Assembly (NCBI RefSeq): GCF_002027555.1
Contig: NZ_MXAP01000035.1
Location: 5,308 to 26,554 of the forward strand
DNA: 21,247 nucleotides
Direction of reading: 5' to 3'
From: Moraxella equi
GTDB lineage: Bacteria; Pseudomonadota; Gammaproteobacteria; Pseudomonadales; Moraxellaceae
In this document: piece by piece, positions 7,274-15,538 of the stretch
Layout of the letters: every line of letters begins with the position of its first letter
Position numbering within the stretch: the first letter of the stretch is position 1
Program-made: the position numbers and the translations under genes
Notes under the pieces: model-generated
What the model was told of the DNA's origin: nothing
Databases searched by the model: none
What the model saw: the letters and a program-made list of their open reading frames with translations, nothing else

Positions 7274-7305
7274 TTTGGATATATAGGGCAAATCATTTAT
7301 CCAAA
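7274..7305 (-). terminator. Possible terminator of the TPR gene
   Basis: TTTGGATA (7274-7281) and TATCCAAA (7298-7305) form an 8-bp stem with a 16-nt loop. On the minus strand it is followed by ATTTTAAC. It lies 16 nt beyond the stop codon of the TPR gene. Confidence 0.5.
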
Positions 7306-7320
7306 AATCATTCCCAAACC

Positions 7321-9342
7321 CTAATATTCCTGCACTTCCTGTCCTGTCCGATTTTGTCCAAAGGCAAAGCGGTTTTGTAGGTCGGCAAGCAGGCGATCGA
7401 CCTTATCAGACTCGCCAAGCCCTTGGTAGGCACGCAGTAGGGTTATGCCTGCGTTTAGGTCGGGGGCGACTTCATAGGGCATTTCTAGGTAGTCCAGCAC
7501 CGCCCGATAGTTGCCCTGTGATAGGGCGTGATTGCCAAGTACGATAAGAGCTTCAAGCTGTAACTGTGGGTCGTAATTGGGGTCGTCCGAGCTGATTTGG
7601 GCAAGGCTCATCGCCTCTTCGAGTGCTGATAGGTCGTTGGGGTTTTGGCTTAGGCGAAGTTTGATGTCAGCTAGACGATATGTAGGGTTCATGCGGTCAA
7701 GCTCCAAGAGCTTATCGATGGCAAAGCGTTTGTCATCATCGCTAAGCTCATTTTGCAAAAGCTGAAAACTGGCAAAGAGCAGGCGGTCATCATCGGGATA
7801 TTCACGATTGGCGACGGTAAGCAGGTTTTGGGCTTCGGTTTTTTTGTCTTGACGTAGCAAAATCTCGGCATGAAGCAGATAGCTGTCAATGGCATAAATC
7901 TCAAAGTCATCACGCAGTCGCACCAAAGTGGCAATCGCTTTGTCCACGTCATCTTTGGCAAGATAGTAGCCGACCACTTTGGTGCGAGCGTCTAACACAT
8001 GCTCGTAGTCTTTGACCTTTTCATAATGCTCTTTGGCAAGGGTAAGGTTGCCCGAGCGTTCGTAGCTGATGGCAAGGTAGTAATTGGCACGGCTATTAAA
8101 GGCAGGCACGTCAAGCAAGGGGGTCAAGACCGTACGGGCATTTTCATATTTGCCGATGTCTAGCCCGACCAAGGCGGTCAGCAGGGCAACATCGGGGTCT
8201 TTGGTTTGACGGTTTGCCACTTGTAGTAAATCCCACGCCCGTCCAAGCTGACCCATGTCTATCTCATGGCGAATCTCGTACAGGTGTAGCTCTTTGATGG
8301 TGGGCAACTCCTTGACTTTTTGGCGGATAAACGCCCACATGGCGGACTCTTGTCTGCTCTCTTTTAGGATGTCGATTTTTAGGGTGATAAAGGCAAGGTT
8401 ATCGGGTTCATCTTCTAGGGCTTTGTTGATGTAAGCCAAAGCAGGGGCGTAGTCTTGTAGGCGTAGCAAAAGACCTGCTCGCAGTACTGATAGCGATGGA
8501 TTGTCGTCTTCCATGGTTTGCAGGGCGGTAAAAAGCTGTCGCTGTTCGTCAGGGTTTTGTGGAAAAATCCCTGTCAAAATCCCCGTCAAATCTGCCTTTT
8601 CATCATCATCTAAAATCATCGCCAGCATGGTACTGGCTTCATGATAGTCGCCTGCTTTTAGAGCCAGATGGGCGACATAGAACCACGCAGGGATATGCTC
8701 AGGGTTTTGGCGTTGCCACGCCCGAGCAAAGGCAAGCGACTGTTCGGGGGTCTCGTACTCGATGGACAGTGCCAATGCACGCTCAAAGACGGCTGTGGCA
8801 TTGGCGGTAAAGCTCTCAGCTTTATAGATGGTCAAAGACTCACCAATCTGCCCCCTATCCACGCCAAACTCAGCCGACAGCAGGGCGTACAAATCAGGAT
8901 AGCCAAGCATGGGCGTGCTGTCGTGGGCGTTTAGGATGTCATCAAAGATGATGTCGGGGATGTCTACCGTGTCGGCATTGGGCAGGTAATCATCATCGGT
9001 GCCGTCATCAATATACTCGCCATGCTCTTCTATGTTAGGCTCATCACGCTCATCGGGTGTAGATGGGGCGATAGGTGCAAAGGCAGGTTCTGCCGTCTGT
9101 GGCATGCCTTCACTGGTGTCTTTATTGGTGTCTTGGGGTGGATTATCGCCAAGACTGCGGTCATCATCATAAAAGGGCAGGAGAATTTTTAGCAATGAGT
9201 CAAAAACCCCTGCCTGTGCCGTGGACATGGTTTTCTCGGCAAGGGGCAGAAGTGCCAACACGCACAGCACTAGGATGAGGCGTTTTTTATAAGTGGGCTT
9301 AGTTCTCTGATGAGATCGCCCAATATTTGGCGTTGCACTCAT
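7321..9342 (-). CDS. Exported tetratricopeptide-repeat (TPR) protein
   Basis: A 673-aa protein built mainly of helical TPR-like repeats. Repeated A..Y..A or Y..A...L pairs are visible in PAWFYVAHLALKAGDYHEAS, LRLQDYAPALAYINKAL, YYLAISYERSGNLTLAKEHY and LLHAEILLRQDKKTEA. The N-terminus has a basic stretch and a hydrophobic segment (LILVLCVLALLPLA) followed by STAQAG, which suggests Sec export with AxA cleavage. A disordered acidic region (DDGTDDDY and neighbours) precedes the repeats. I prefer the ATG at 9342; an in-frame TTG at 9399 overlaps a promoter. Divergent hemA and downstream lolB-ispE mirror the Moraxellaceae arrangement, where a TPR gene lies beside hemA. It probably works as a scaffold in the periplasm or envelope, but the partner is unknown. 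Confidence 0.8.
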   Translation of the reverse strand: MSATPNIGRSHQRTKPTYKKRLILVLCVLALLPLAEKTMSTAQAGVFDSLLKILLPFYDDDRSLGDNPPQDTNKDTSEGMPQTAEPAFAPIAPSTPDERDEPNIEEHGEYIDDGTDDDYLPNADTVDIPDIIFDDILNAHDSTPMLGYPDLYALLSAEFGVDRGQIGESLTIYKAESFTANATAVFERALALSIEYETPEQSLAFARAWQRQNPEHIPAWFYVAHLALKAGDYHEASTMLAMILDDDEKADLTGILTGIFPQNPDEQRQLFTALQTMEDDNPSLSVLRAGLLLRLQDYAPALAYINKALEDEPDNLAFITLKIDILKESRQESAMWAFIRQKVKELPTIKELHLYEIRHEIDMGQLGRAWDLLQVANRQTKDPDVALLTALVGLDIGKYENARTVLTPLLDVPAFNSRANYYLAISYERSGNLTLAKEHYEKVKDYEHVLDARTKVVGYYLAKDDVDKAIATLVRLRDDFEIYAIDSYLLHAEILLRQDKKTEAQNLLTVANREYPDDDRLLFASFQLLQNELSDDDKRFAIDKLLELDRMNPTYRLADIKLRLSQNPNDLSALEEAMSLAQISSDDPNYDPQLQLEALIVLGNHALSQGNYRAVLDYLEMPYEVAPDLNAGITLLRAYQGLGESDKVDRLLADLQNRFAFGQNRTGQEVQEY

Positions 9343-9369
9343 GATAAAAATCGATGGATAAAGTGCCTT

Positions 9370-9399
9370 ATTATAAGACGAAATACCAAAAAGTTGCAA
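9370..9399 (-). promoter_or_regulatory. Proximal promoter for the TPR gene
   Basis: On the minus strand TTGCAA (9394-9399) and TATAAT (9370-9375) are separated by 18 bp. The -35 overlaps the alternative TTG start codon, which argues for translation from the ATG at 9342. Confidence 0.5.
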
Positions 9400-9456
9400 T
9401 GTTTTGAAACAATTTTAATGTAAAAATTACCAAAAACATTGGTACAAATTAAGTGT

Positions 9457-9484
9457 AGTATAGCAATAGAATAAATCTGTACAA
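9457..9484 (-). promoter_or_regulatory. Distal promoter for the TPR gene
   Basis: On the minus strand TTGTAC (9479-9484), 16 bp and TATACT (9457-9462), with TGC directly before the -10 (extended -10). The leader to 9342 would be about 108 nt. It sits just downstream of the orphan terminator at 9510-9542. Confidence 0.5.
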
Positions 9485-9509
9485 TAATTCATCAATTTTA
9501 TATGCAGGC

Positions 9510-9542
9510 AAAAAAAGACCCACTGAAGGAGGGGCAGTGGGT
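9510..9542 (-). terminator. Orphan rho-independent terminator
   Basis: Perfect 8-bp stem (9535-9542 with 9518-9525), 9-nt loop, then G and seven A on the plus strand, read as CT7 on the minus strand. It is oriented to stop minus-strand transcription coming from the hemA side. Confidence 0.8.
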
Positions 9543-9707
9543 TGAGGAAAGGGGTTATGATTATTATTGTTATGTTATTCTAAATGGGGATGGGGTGGAT
9601 TTTTTCAAGGATAAAAAAGGAAAAGAGTGATAATTTTTAAAACTCATCATATCCTAACCTAGGATTGTTTGTGGGTTGGGTTTTGAGGAGTGGAGCGTGT
9701 TTTAAAT
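9510..9707 (-). ncRNA. Candidate small RNA with C-rich terminator loop
   Basis: An intrinsic terminator on the minus strand (9510-9542) lies upstream of the TPR gene with no minus-strand gene before it. An extended -10 (TGT TAAAAT, hexamer 9714-9719) could start a transcript near 9707, about 195 nt long. The RNA would carry a small hairpin ATCCTA/TAGGAT (about 9650-9665) and several C-rich single-stranded stretches. The terminator loop reads CCCCTCCTT, complementary to Shine-Dalgarno sequences. C-rich loops of this kind are used by trans-acting sRNAs. No ORF of note is present. The existence and ends of the RNA are predictions. Confidence 0.45.
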
Positions 9708-9745
9708 AGGTGTATTTTAACATAAGAAAATCACCTATTTAAAAC
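9699..9745. repeat. 14-bp perfect inverted repeat around a minus-strand -10
   Basis: Positions 9699-9712 and 9732-9745 are exact inverted repeats (core TTTAAATAGGTG) separated by 19 bp. The TAAAAT hexamer of the candidate sRNA promoter (9714-9719) lies in the gap, so the arms fall near the -35 and the start site. This looks like a repressor operator pair, or alternatively a hairpin in a longer transcript. Confidence 0.55.
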
Positions 9746-9803
9746 GATTGATTTTGTCAAAGTGTGTGTTTTGATTGAAAAGTTTCATAAAAACCCCCAT
9801 TTT

Positions 9804-9833
9804 TTGTGTGTTTTTGGCAAATGGTGTTATAAT
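9804..9833 (+). promoter_or_regulatory. Promoter for hemA
   Basis: TTGTGT (9804-9809), 18 bp, TATAAT (9828-9833). Transcription would begin near 9840, leaving a leader of about 45 nt before the ATG at 9886. Confidence 0.55.
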
Positions 9834-9885
9834 AATCCGTTTCATCATCTGTCCGTTTATTTTTACCTACCAAATATAGCCTGTC

Positions 9886-11220
9886 ATGAAATTAGCCGTC
9901 ATCGGAGTTAATCACAAAACCGCCCCTGTCGCCCTGCGAGAGCGGTTGTCTTTTGGCTCGGATTTGCCACAGGCGATTATTGACATTCGCCGTCTTGATG
10001 AGTCGGTCTCGGGGGCGGTCATCGTCTCTACTTGCAACCGCAGTGAGATTTATGTGGGGTTTGACGATGAGTGGCAAGCGGTCGCTGACGATGATGATGT
10101 GAGCGCGCAGGCGGGGCGAGTGCGGTCGTGGCTTGCCGAGTTCAAGGGCGTGGCACTAGATGACATTTCGCCTTTTTTGTACATTTATGAAAATAACCGT
10201 GCGTTGAACCACTGGCTTCGTGTGGCGTCAGGGCTAGACTCAATGATACTGGGCGAGCCACAGATTCTGGGGCAAATCAGACAAGCGGTGTCGCAGTCGC
10301 AGGCAGTGAGTGGGGTGGGCAGTGATTTTCATTGGCTCACTCAGCAGATTTTTGCGTCAGCACGCAGTGTCCGCCGCGACAGTAAGGTCGGACAGCAGGC
10401 GGTGACGTTAGGGTTTGCAACCGCCAAACTGGTCACGCAGATATTTGACAAGCCAGAGAATACCACGCTACTCATGGTGGCGGCAGGCGAGATGAACCGC
10501 CTTGTCGCTCATAACGTGGCAAGCCTTGGCATGAAAAATATCATCATTGCCAATCGCAGTCCACAGCGTGCCGAACTACTCAAAGATGAGCTGGTGCAAA
10601 TGGCACAAAATGCAGGGCGGTCGGTGCATGTTGAGTGCGTGGGGCTAGATAGTCTCGGGCAGGTGCTAAGCCGTGCCGATGTGGTGAGCAGTTGTAGCGG
10701 TAGCATGGAGACGCTGATTAGCACAGAGATGGTCAAGCACGCCCAAAAGGTGCGTCGTCATCGCCCGTTGCTACTGGTGGATTTGGCAGTGCCACGAGAC
10801 ATCGACCCTGCGGTGGGCGGATTTGATGATGTCTATCTGTATTCGGTGGATGACTTACAGCATGTCATCGCAGGTAACCTAGAAGAGCGAAAACAAGCGG
10901 CGGTAGAGGCGGAGCTGATGGTCAGTCAGCTGACCCTAAGTATCGAGAGTCAAATGCAACTGCTGTCCGCCAAACGTTATATTGCCGATTATCGCATGAT
11001 GGCAAACGAGCATAAAAGCCGACTGTTATCGCATGCCAAACACCGTCTGGCACAGGGTGATGACATGATGACGGTGCTAGATGAATTTGCTCATCGCCTA
11101 ACCAATACGCTCACGCACTCGCCGTCACGACTCATTCGCACCGTTGCCACACACCAAGATTCACAGCTTCTAGAAGTGGTAGGGGTAGGGCTGATGGATT
11201 ACCGTGATAGGCAAGTCTGA
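9886..11220 (+). CDS. hemA: Glutamyl-tRNA reductase
   Basis: HemA reduces glutamyl-tRNA to glutamate-1-semialdehyde, the first step of the C5 route to haem, in the cytosol. The 444-aa product opens with the typical VIGVNHKTAPVALRERL. VSTCNRSEIY contains the catalytic nucleophile Cys50. GLDSMILGEPQILGQIRQA lies near residue 120, then the NADPH-binding domain with a GEMNRLVAHN segment and NRS after the second strand, VDLAVPRDIDP, and a helical dimerisation domain ending in LTHSPSRLIR. The gene is divergent from the TPR gene and convergent with recX, with only 21 bp between the two stop codons and no evident terminator. The ribosome site is weak. The usual partner prfA does not follow. Confidence 0.97.
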   Translation: MKLAVIGVNHKTAPVALRERLSFGSDLPQAIIDIRRLDESVSGAVIVSTCNRSEIYVGFDDEWQAVADDDDVSAQAGRVRSWLAEFKGVALDDISPFLYIYENNRALNHWLRVASGLDSMILGEPQILGQIRQAVSQSQAVSGVGSDFHWLTQQIFASARSVRRDSKVGQQAVTLGFATAKLVTQIFDKPENTTLLMVAAGEMNRLVAHNVASLGMKNIIIANRSPQRAELLKDELVQMAQNAGRSVHVECVGLDSLGQVLSRADVVSSCSGSMETLISTEMVKHAQKVRRHRPLLLVDLAVPRDIDPAVGGFDDVYLYSVDDLQHVIAGNLEERKQAAVEAELMVSQLTLSIESQMQLLSAKRYIADYRMMANEHKSRLLSHAKHRLAQGDDMMTVLDEFAHRLTNTLTHSPSRLIRTVATHQDSQLLEVVGVGLMDYRDRQV

Positions 11221-11241
11221 CTACTTTACTCAAAATCACCT

Positions 11242-12210
11242 TTATTCAAAATCCCCCAAATTCATCTTTAACGCATCAAAACACACACCCATCTCAAAGC
11301 CCCGATACTGCAAAAATCGCAGTTGGCGGGCTTTTTCTTTGGGGTCTTTTGGGATTGTGTCGCCATATTTTTTACAGCGAGCTTCTACGGCAAGTTTGAG
11401 CCAGTCTATCTCATCGTCCCTGTCATCACCCTTGTTGTCATCGTCCAAAATCGTGCCGTCCGCCACACTATCCACATCACTCATGGCGATAAGTTCATCT
11501 ATACTGCCAAACGCCTTGACATCAAGCCCTGCTTTTTTTAGGCTATCCGTCAGATACCGCACGCCACGCCCTTTGCGTACCGCTTCACGCACGAGCATGG
11601 TCGCACAGCGTGTGTCGGACTGATAACCTTTTTCGGCAAATTCATCAAGCAAGTCATCCACCGTCTGTGGGTCGCAGTCTTTGGCGATGAGTTTGGCTTT
11701 GAGCTCGTAGCGTGATAATTCTTTTTTGGATAAATAATAAAACGCAAGCCAACGCAAATAGCGAGTTTCTTTGTCGGGAAGTTGTAATTTTTCAATCTCC
11801 ACTTGGCTTAATAATTTTAAAGAATTATCATCAAGCACCGTTTGACTGTCGTCTTTTAATAACAAACCTACCGCAGACGGCTGATTATCGCTTGTTTGGG
11901 AGTTGCGTTTGCGTGTGGGTGTTGGCGTATCGGTTTGGGAGTTGGAATTTTGGGTGTTTTTAACTGTTTTTTTAGATTTTTTAAAAGATTGTTTGGCAGG
12001 GTCGGTTAAACCTTTTGGTTTATCAGATAAAAAATTATCATCGGATTGTTTGTTGCTGTTTTTATCGTTCGTTTTATCCGCTTTTTTGGTATTTTTATCG
12101 TCCGTGCTATCGCTGTTATTACTCTTTTTATCAAAAGTTTTAGCAGACACAGGTTGTCCTATGTCTGCCAAAATGTCATCTAAGGTTTGTATTTTTATGG
12201 GTTTGACCAT
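11242..12210 (-). CDS. recX: RecX family regulator of RecA, with a long disordered N-terminus
   Basis: RecX binds RecA filaments and modulates recombinase activity. The RecX core occupies about residues 150-310 of 322, with RWLAFYYLSKKELSRYELK, the FAEKGYQSDTRCA segment, GRGVRYLTDSLKKAGLD and the closing KARQLRFLQYRGF. Two features are unusual. Residues 20-115 are a low-complexity Lys/Asn/Asp/Ser/Thr-rich tail, and residues 236-268 are an acidic insertion between the helical modules. Typical RecX is about 150-160 aa. I start at the ATG at 12210, four nt after the recA stop codon. A longer in-frame extension would run inside recA. The gene is evidently co-transcribed with recA, as in many bacteria. 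Confidence 0.88.
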   Translation of the reverse strand: MVKPIKIQTLDDILADIGQPVSAKTFDKKSNNSDSTDDKNTKKADKTNDKNSNKQSDDNFLSDKPKGLTDPAKQSFKKSKKTVKNTQNSNSQTDTPTPTRKRNSQTSDNQPSAVGLLLKDDSQTVLDDNSLKLLSQVEIEKLQLPDKETRYLRWLAFYYLSKKELSRYELKAKLIAKDCDPQTVDDLLDEFAEKGYQSDTRCATMLVREAVRKGRGVRYLTDSLKKAGLDVKAFGSIDELIAMSDVDSVADGTILDDDNKGDDRDDEIDWLKLAVEARCKKYGDTIPKDPKEKARQLRFLQYRGFEMGVCFDALKMNLGDFE

Positions 12211-12214
12211 AAAA

Positions 12215-13306
12215 TTAGTCGTCCATGCCTTCGATATATTCAGGCACTTCGCCATCATCATCGCTGGGGGCGACTGGCACGACATTGGCAAGTTTTAGCT
12301 CACGGATTTTGGCTTCAATCTCTTGGGCAATGGCTGGATTTTCCGCCAAAAATTGACAGGCATTGGCTTTGCCTTGACCGATTTTTGAGCCTTCATAGCT
12401 GTACCATGCCCCTGATTTACCCACGATGTCAAGGCCTGCCCCGATGTCCACAATCTCACCCAAGCGGTTAATGCCTTCGCCATACATGATGTCAAATTCG
12501 GTTTGGCGGAACGGGGGAGCCATTTTGTTTTTGATGACCTTGACACGGGTTTCAGAACCGATGATTTCTTCTTTGTCCTTGACCGAGCCGATACGGCGAA
12601 TGTCTAGGCGGACAGACGCATAAAATTTCAAGGCATTACCGCCTGTGGTTGTTTCAGGTGAGCCGAACATTACGCCGATTTTCATGCGGATTTGGTTGAT
12701 GAAAATCACCATACAGTTAGAGCGTTTGGCGTTGCCTGTGATTTTACGCAAGGCTTGGCTCATCAGACGTGCTTGCAGACCCATGTGGCTATCGCCCATT
12801 TCGCCTTCAATCTCAGCTTTTGGGGTCAAGGCAGCAACCGAGTCCACCACAATCAAATCCACCGCCCCAGAACGCACAAGCATGTCCACGATTTCAAGGG
12901 CTTGCTCACCGTTGTCGGGCTGAGATACCATAAGTTCGTTCAAATTTACTCCCAATTTTTTGGCATAAATGGGGTCTAGGGCGTGTTCTGCGTCAATGAA
13001 CGCACATTTTCCGCCTTGTTTTTGGCATTCGGCAATCGTTTGTAGGGTGAGCGTGGTTTTGCCCGAGCTTTCAGGCCCGAAAATCTCAATGATACGCCCC
13101 TTTGGCAAACCGCCAATCCCCAGAGCAATGTCCAGCCCAAGCGAGCCTGTGGAAATCGTCTCGACATCTACCTTGATAGACTCATCGCCCAGATTCATGA
13201 TGGTGTTTTTGCCGAACGCCTTTTCAATCTGAGCCAATGCCATTTGCAACGCTTTTTCTTTATTGCCTTCAATGTTTTCGTCTTTTTCTTTGGGTGCTTT
13301 TGCCAT
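12215..13306 (-). CDS. recA: Recombinase RecA
   Basis: RecA forms ATP-dependent filaments on single-stranded DNA and drives homologous recombination and repair. The 363-aa product has the normal length. The Walker A motif GPESSGKTT is at about 77-85, IDAEHALDP follows, [19 protein letters not shown] is the Walker B/L1 region, and L2 includes [21 protein letters not shown]. The C-terminus ends in an acidic tail ([15 protein letters not shown]). AGG lies about 9 nt before the ATG at 13306. recX follows after 4 nt. I find no E. coli-type LexA box (CTG-N10-CAG) in the 163-bp upstream gap, consistent with the lack of a classical LexA system in Moraxellaceae. Confidence 0.98.
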   Translation of the reverse strand: MAKAPKEKDENIEGNKEKALQMALAQIEKAFGKNTIMNLGDESIKVDVETISTGSLGLDIALGIGGLPKGRIIEIFGPESSGKTTLTLQTIAECQKQGGKCAFIDAEHALDPIYAKKLGVNLNELMVSQPDNGEQALEIVDMLVRSGAVDLIVVDSVAALTPKAEIEGEMGDSHMGLQARLMSQALRKITGNAKRSNCMVIFINQIRMKIGVMFGSPETTTGGNALKFYASVRLDIRRIGSVKDKEEIIGSETRVKVIKNKMAPPFRQTEFDIMYGEGINRLGEIVDIGAGLDIVGKSGAWYSYEGSKIGQGKANACQFLAENPAIAQEIEAKIRELKLANVVPVAPSDDDGEVPEYIEGMDD

Positions 13307-13374
13307 AAGAATTACCTTTTTTCAACTAAAATTAATGTGATAAAATAACTAAATTTACAACCAAAATTTCGCCT

Positions 13375-13383
13375 ATTTTAGCA
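13375..13383 (-). promoter_or_regulatory. Extended -10 candidate for recA
   Basis: On the minus strand TGC directly precedes TAAAAT (13375-13380). No convincing -35 is seen at the proper distance. The leader would be about 60 nt. Confidence 0.35.
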
Positions 13384-13469
13384 CTTTTTTGGGCAAAGTG
13401 GCGGTAATTTTTGCGTTGTTACAATAAATAATTGTTAATTTAAATTAAATAATTTATTAAAAAATACTG

Positions 13470-14252
13470 TTAAATCTGTTCATCTCGTTTAAACACCCAT
13501 TCATCATCACTGCTTGCTTTTTCGTCAAAATAATAACCGTCCATGTCAAAGTCTTTTAGCTCATCGGGGTTTGTGATTTGATTTTTTGCACAAAAATTCA
13601 TCATCATGCCACGGGCTTTTTTGGCGTAGAAACTCACGATTTTATATTGCCCGTTTTTTTGGTCTAAAAATTTGGGCGTGATAATGTCGGCGTTGATTTT
13701 GGCAGTATTAACCGCTTTAAAGTATTCATTGGAAGCAAGATTTATCAATACATCAGAACCGCTGTTTTTGATATTATGATTTATCACATCAGTAATCTCA
13801 TCGCCCCAATAGCCGTATAAATCATCGGCGTGGGGTGTTTTTAATTTCGTACCCATTTCTAGCCGATAAGGTAGCATATTATCCAAAGGCTTTAAAATGC
13901 CATATAACCCTGATAAAATCCCTAAATGCTGATTTAAATATAAAATCTCATGGGTGTTTAATGAATAAGCGTCCAATCCTGCATAAACATCACCGTCAAA
14001 CAGATAAATGGCAGGCTTTTTATTATCATCAAAAGGATAAGTCCAATTTTGGTTGCGGACGACATTTAATTCGGCGATTTTTGCAGATACGCCCATAAGC
14101 TCTTGTAAGTCTATCACGTCTTTATTTTTTAGGGTTTTCATTAACTCTATGGCGTGATTGATAAGCATGGGTTCGCTTAAATGGCTATCTACATTAAATG
14201 GAATGGCGGTTTTTTCATCTAGGTTTTTGGCAGGGGATATTAAACAATACAT
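13470..14252 (-). CDS. yaaA: Peroxide stress protein YaaA (DUF328 family)
   Basis: YaaA lowers intracellular free iron and limits DNA and protein damage during hydrogen peroxide stress in E. coli. The 260-aa product matches the E. coli protein in its hallmark blocks: CLISPAKNLDE at the N-terminus, YLFDGDVYAGLDA, LSGLYGILKPLDNMLPYRLEMG, the YGYWGDEITD segment, LINLASNEYFKAV and FYAKKARGMMMNF near the end, then YYFDE...EWVFKR. I start at the ATG at 14252, where GGAAAA lies about 8 nt upstream; an in-frame TTG at 14264 overlaps that ribosome site. The gene is separate from recA (163-bp gap). Confidence 0.94.
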   Translation of the reverse strand: MYCLISPAKNLDEKTAIPFNVDSHLSEPMLINHAIELMKTLKNKDVIDLQELMGVSAKIAELNVVRNQNWTYPFDDNKKPAIYLFDGDVYAGLDAYSLNTHEILYLNQHLGILSGLYGILKPLDNMLPYRLEMGTKLKTPHADDLYGYWGDEITDVINHNIKNSGSDVLINLASNEYFKAVNTAKINADIITPKFLDQKNGQYKIVSFYAKKARGMMMNFCAKNQITNPDELKDFDMDGYYFDEKASSDDEWVFKRDEQI

Positions 14253-14292
14253 GATATTTTCCAATGATTAAATGAGTTTAAAAGATAAAAAG

Positions 14293-14321
14293 ATTATAAA
14301 ATAACTGGTGCAATTTTTCAA
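14293..14321 (-). promoter_or_regulatory. Promoter for yaaA
   Basis: On the minus strand TTGAAA (14316-14321), 17 bp, TATAAT (14293-14298). The start would be near 14286, with a 33-nt leader. Confidence 0.65.
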
Positions 14322-14331
14322 TTTAAAAATA

Positions 14332-14360
14332 TTGATTTGACGGTTTAAATTTGTTATATT
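14332..14360 (+). promoter_or_regulatory. Promoter for the crotonase gene
   Basis: TTGATT (14332-14337), 17 bp, TATATT (14355-14360). It is divergent from the yaaA promoter, only about 11 bp away between -35 boxes. Confidence 0.6.
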
Positions 14361-14395
14361 AAATCCTTATTTTCAACCATTAAAAGGAATTTCTC

Positions 14396-15466
14396 ATGAC
14401 TGACACGATTTTGGCACGCCTAGCCCCAACCGTTCACGGCAAACACATCGGCATCATTACGCTCAACAACCCCAAAGCCCTAAACGCCCAAAACCTAGAT
14501 ATGGTCAAAGCCACACGCACACACCTAGATACATGGGCAGATGATGACAGCGTGGCGGTCGTGGTGCTACACGGCATAGGCGACAAAGGGCTGTGTGCAG
14601 GGGGCGACATCAAGGCACTCTATGGCGGAGCGAGTGGCACGACTGCTCACGACTTTTTTACTCACGAGTATGGGCTTATGCACGACATGCACACCTATGC
14701 CAAGCCCATTTTGGCGTGGGGGCATGGCATCACGATGGGCGGTGGCATGGGACTGTTTACGGCATCTAGTCATAAGGTTGTTACCGCCAGCACGCTCATG
14801 GCAATGCCTGAGGTGTCCATTGGGCTGTTTCCTGACGCAGGGGCATCGTACTTTTTAAATCATTTGGCGGGTAAGATAGGGCTATTTTTGGGGCTGACAG
14901 GGGCAAGATTTACAGGGGCGGACGCTCATGCGTTTGGCGTGGCGGATTTTGCAATCGGTCATGATAGATTTGATGACGTGCTAAGTCGTATTTGTCAAAT
15001 TGATTTTAAGGATAATCATACCAATCATCATTTATTATCCGCTTGTTTAAATGAATTTCATGATAAATCGATATTGGGCGAGAGCATTTTATTAAAGTCA
15101 TTTGATGAAATCAATCATCTGATGAATCAAGGCGATTTATTAGCGATTGACAATGCTTTAATGAATTATCAAGGCGATGATGATTTTATTAAATCCGCCA
15201 TAGACATTTATAAAAATGGCTCGGATACGACAAAGGCGATTACCTTTAAAATTTATCATGATTTAAAAACGACCAAAAAAGACTTTTCTTTAAAACAAGT
15301 CTTTGATTTAGAAACGGTCGTGGCGACACATTGTGTCAATCACGGCGATTTTAAAGAAGGGGTGCGTGCATTACTTATTGATAAAGACAAAAACCCCAAA
15401 TGGCGATATACGCTTGCTGATATGCCTGTGGGGTATATTGATGAGTTTTTTGGGGAGTTTGTTTAA
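14396..15466 (+). CDS. 3-hydroxyisobutyryl-CoA hydrolase-like protein (enoyl-CoA hydratase/isomerase family)
   Basis: A crotonase-fold enzyme of 356 aa. The length and C-terminal block fit the 3-hydroxyisobutyryl-CoA hydrolases of valine catabolism rather than the shorter (about 260 aa) enoyl-CoA hydratases. Visible marks are ITLNNPKALNAQN, the CoA/oxyanion segment GLCAGGDIKALY, GHGITMGGGMGLF forming the second part of the oxyanion hole, MPEVSIGLFPDAGASYFL with Glu139 and Asp147 as likely catalytic residues, and the C-terminal DFKEGVRALLIDKDKNPKW typical of this subgroup. A good ribosome site (AAGGA) lies 8 nt before the ATG. A strong terminator follows. No valine-pathway neighbours are present, so the substrate assignment stays at the family level. 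Confidence 0.87.
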   Translation: MTDTILARLAPTVHGKHIGIITLNNPKALNAQNLDMVKATRTHLDTWADDDSVAVVVLHGIGDKGLCAGGDIKALYGGASGTTAHDFFTHEYGLMHDMHTYAKPILAWGHGITMGGGMGLFTASSHKVVTASTLMAMPEVSIGLFPDAGASYFLNHLAGKIGLFLGLTGARFTGADAHAFGVADFAIGHDRFDDVLSRICQIDFKDNHTNHHLLSACLNEFHDKSILGESILLKSFDEINHLMNQGDLLAIDNALMNYQGDDDFIKSAIDIYKNGSDTTKAITFKIYHDLKTTKKDFSLKQVFDLETVVATHCVNHGDFKEGVRALLIDKDKNPKWRYTLADMPVGYIDEFFGEFV

Positions 15467-15480
15467 ATGGATTTATAGAG

Positions 15481-15510
15481 AAATCCGCTTTTTTATAAAG
15501 CGGATTTTAT
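15481..15510 (+). terminator. Terminator after the crotonase gene
   Basis: An 11-bp perfect stem (15481-15491 with 15497-15507; AAATCCGCTTT and its complement) with a 5-nt loop, followed by a T-rich tail. It lies 15 nt after the stop codon. The A-rich left arm could also let it act on minus-strand transcripts from the pseudogene side. Confidence 0.8.
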
Positions 15511-15538
15511 TTACTGCCCCGCTTGTGAGCAGACATAA

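Noticed and set aside
9343..9399. TTG start giving a longer TPR protein
   Set aside because: The codon overlaps a good -35 element and no ribosome site precedes it.
9755..9760. Perfect TTGACA on the minus strand as sRNA promoter
   Set aside because: No acceptable -10 lies 15-19 bp downstream; the extended -10 at 9714-9719 is a better candidate.
11204..11623. Long plus-strand open frame after hemA
   Set aside because: It lies antisense inside recX, starts within the end of hemA and encodes a low-complexity Ser/Leu-rich product with no family resemblance.
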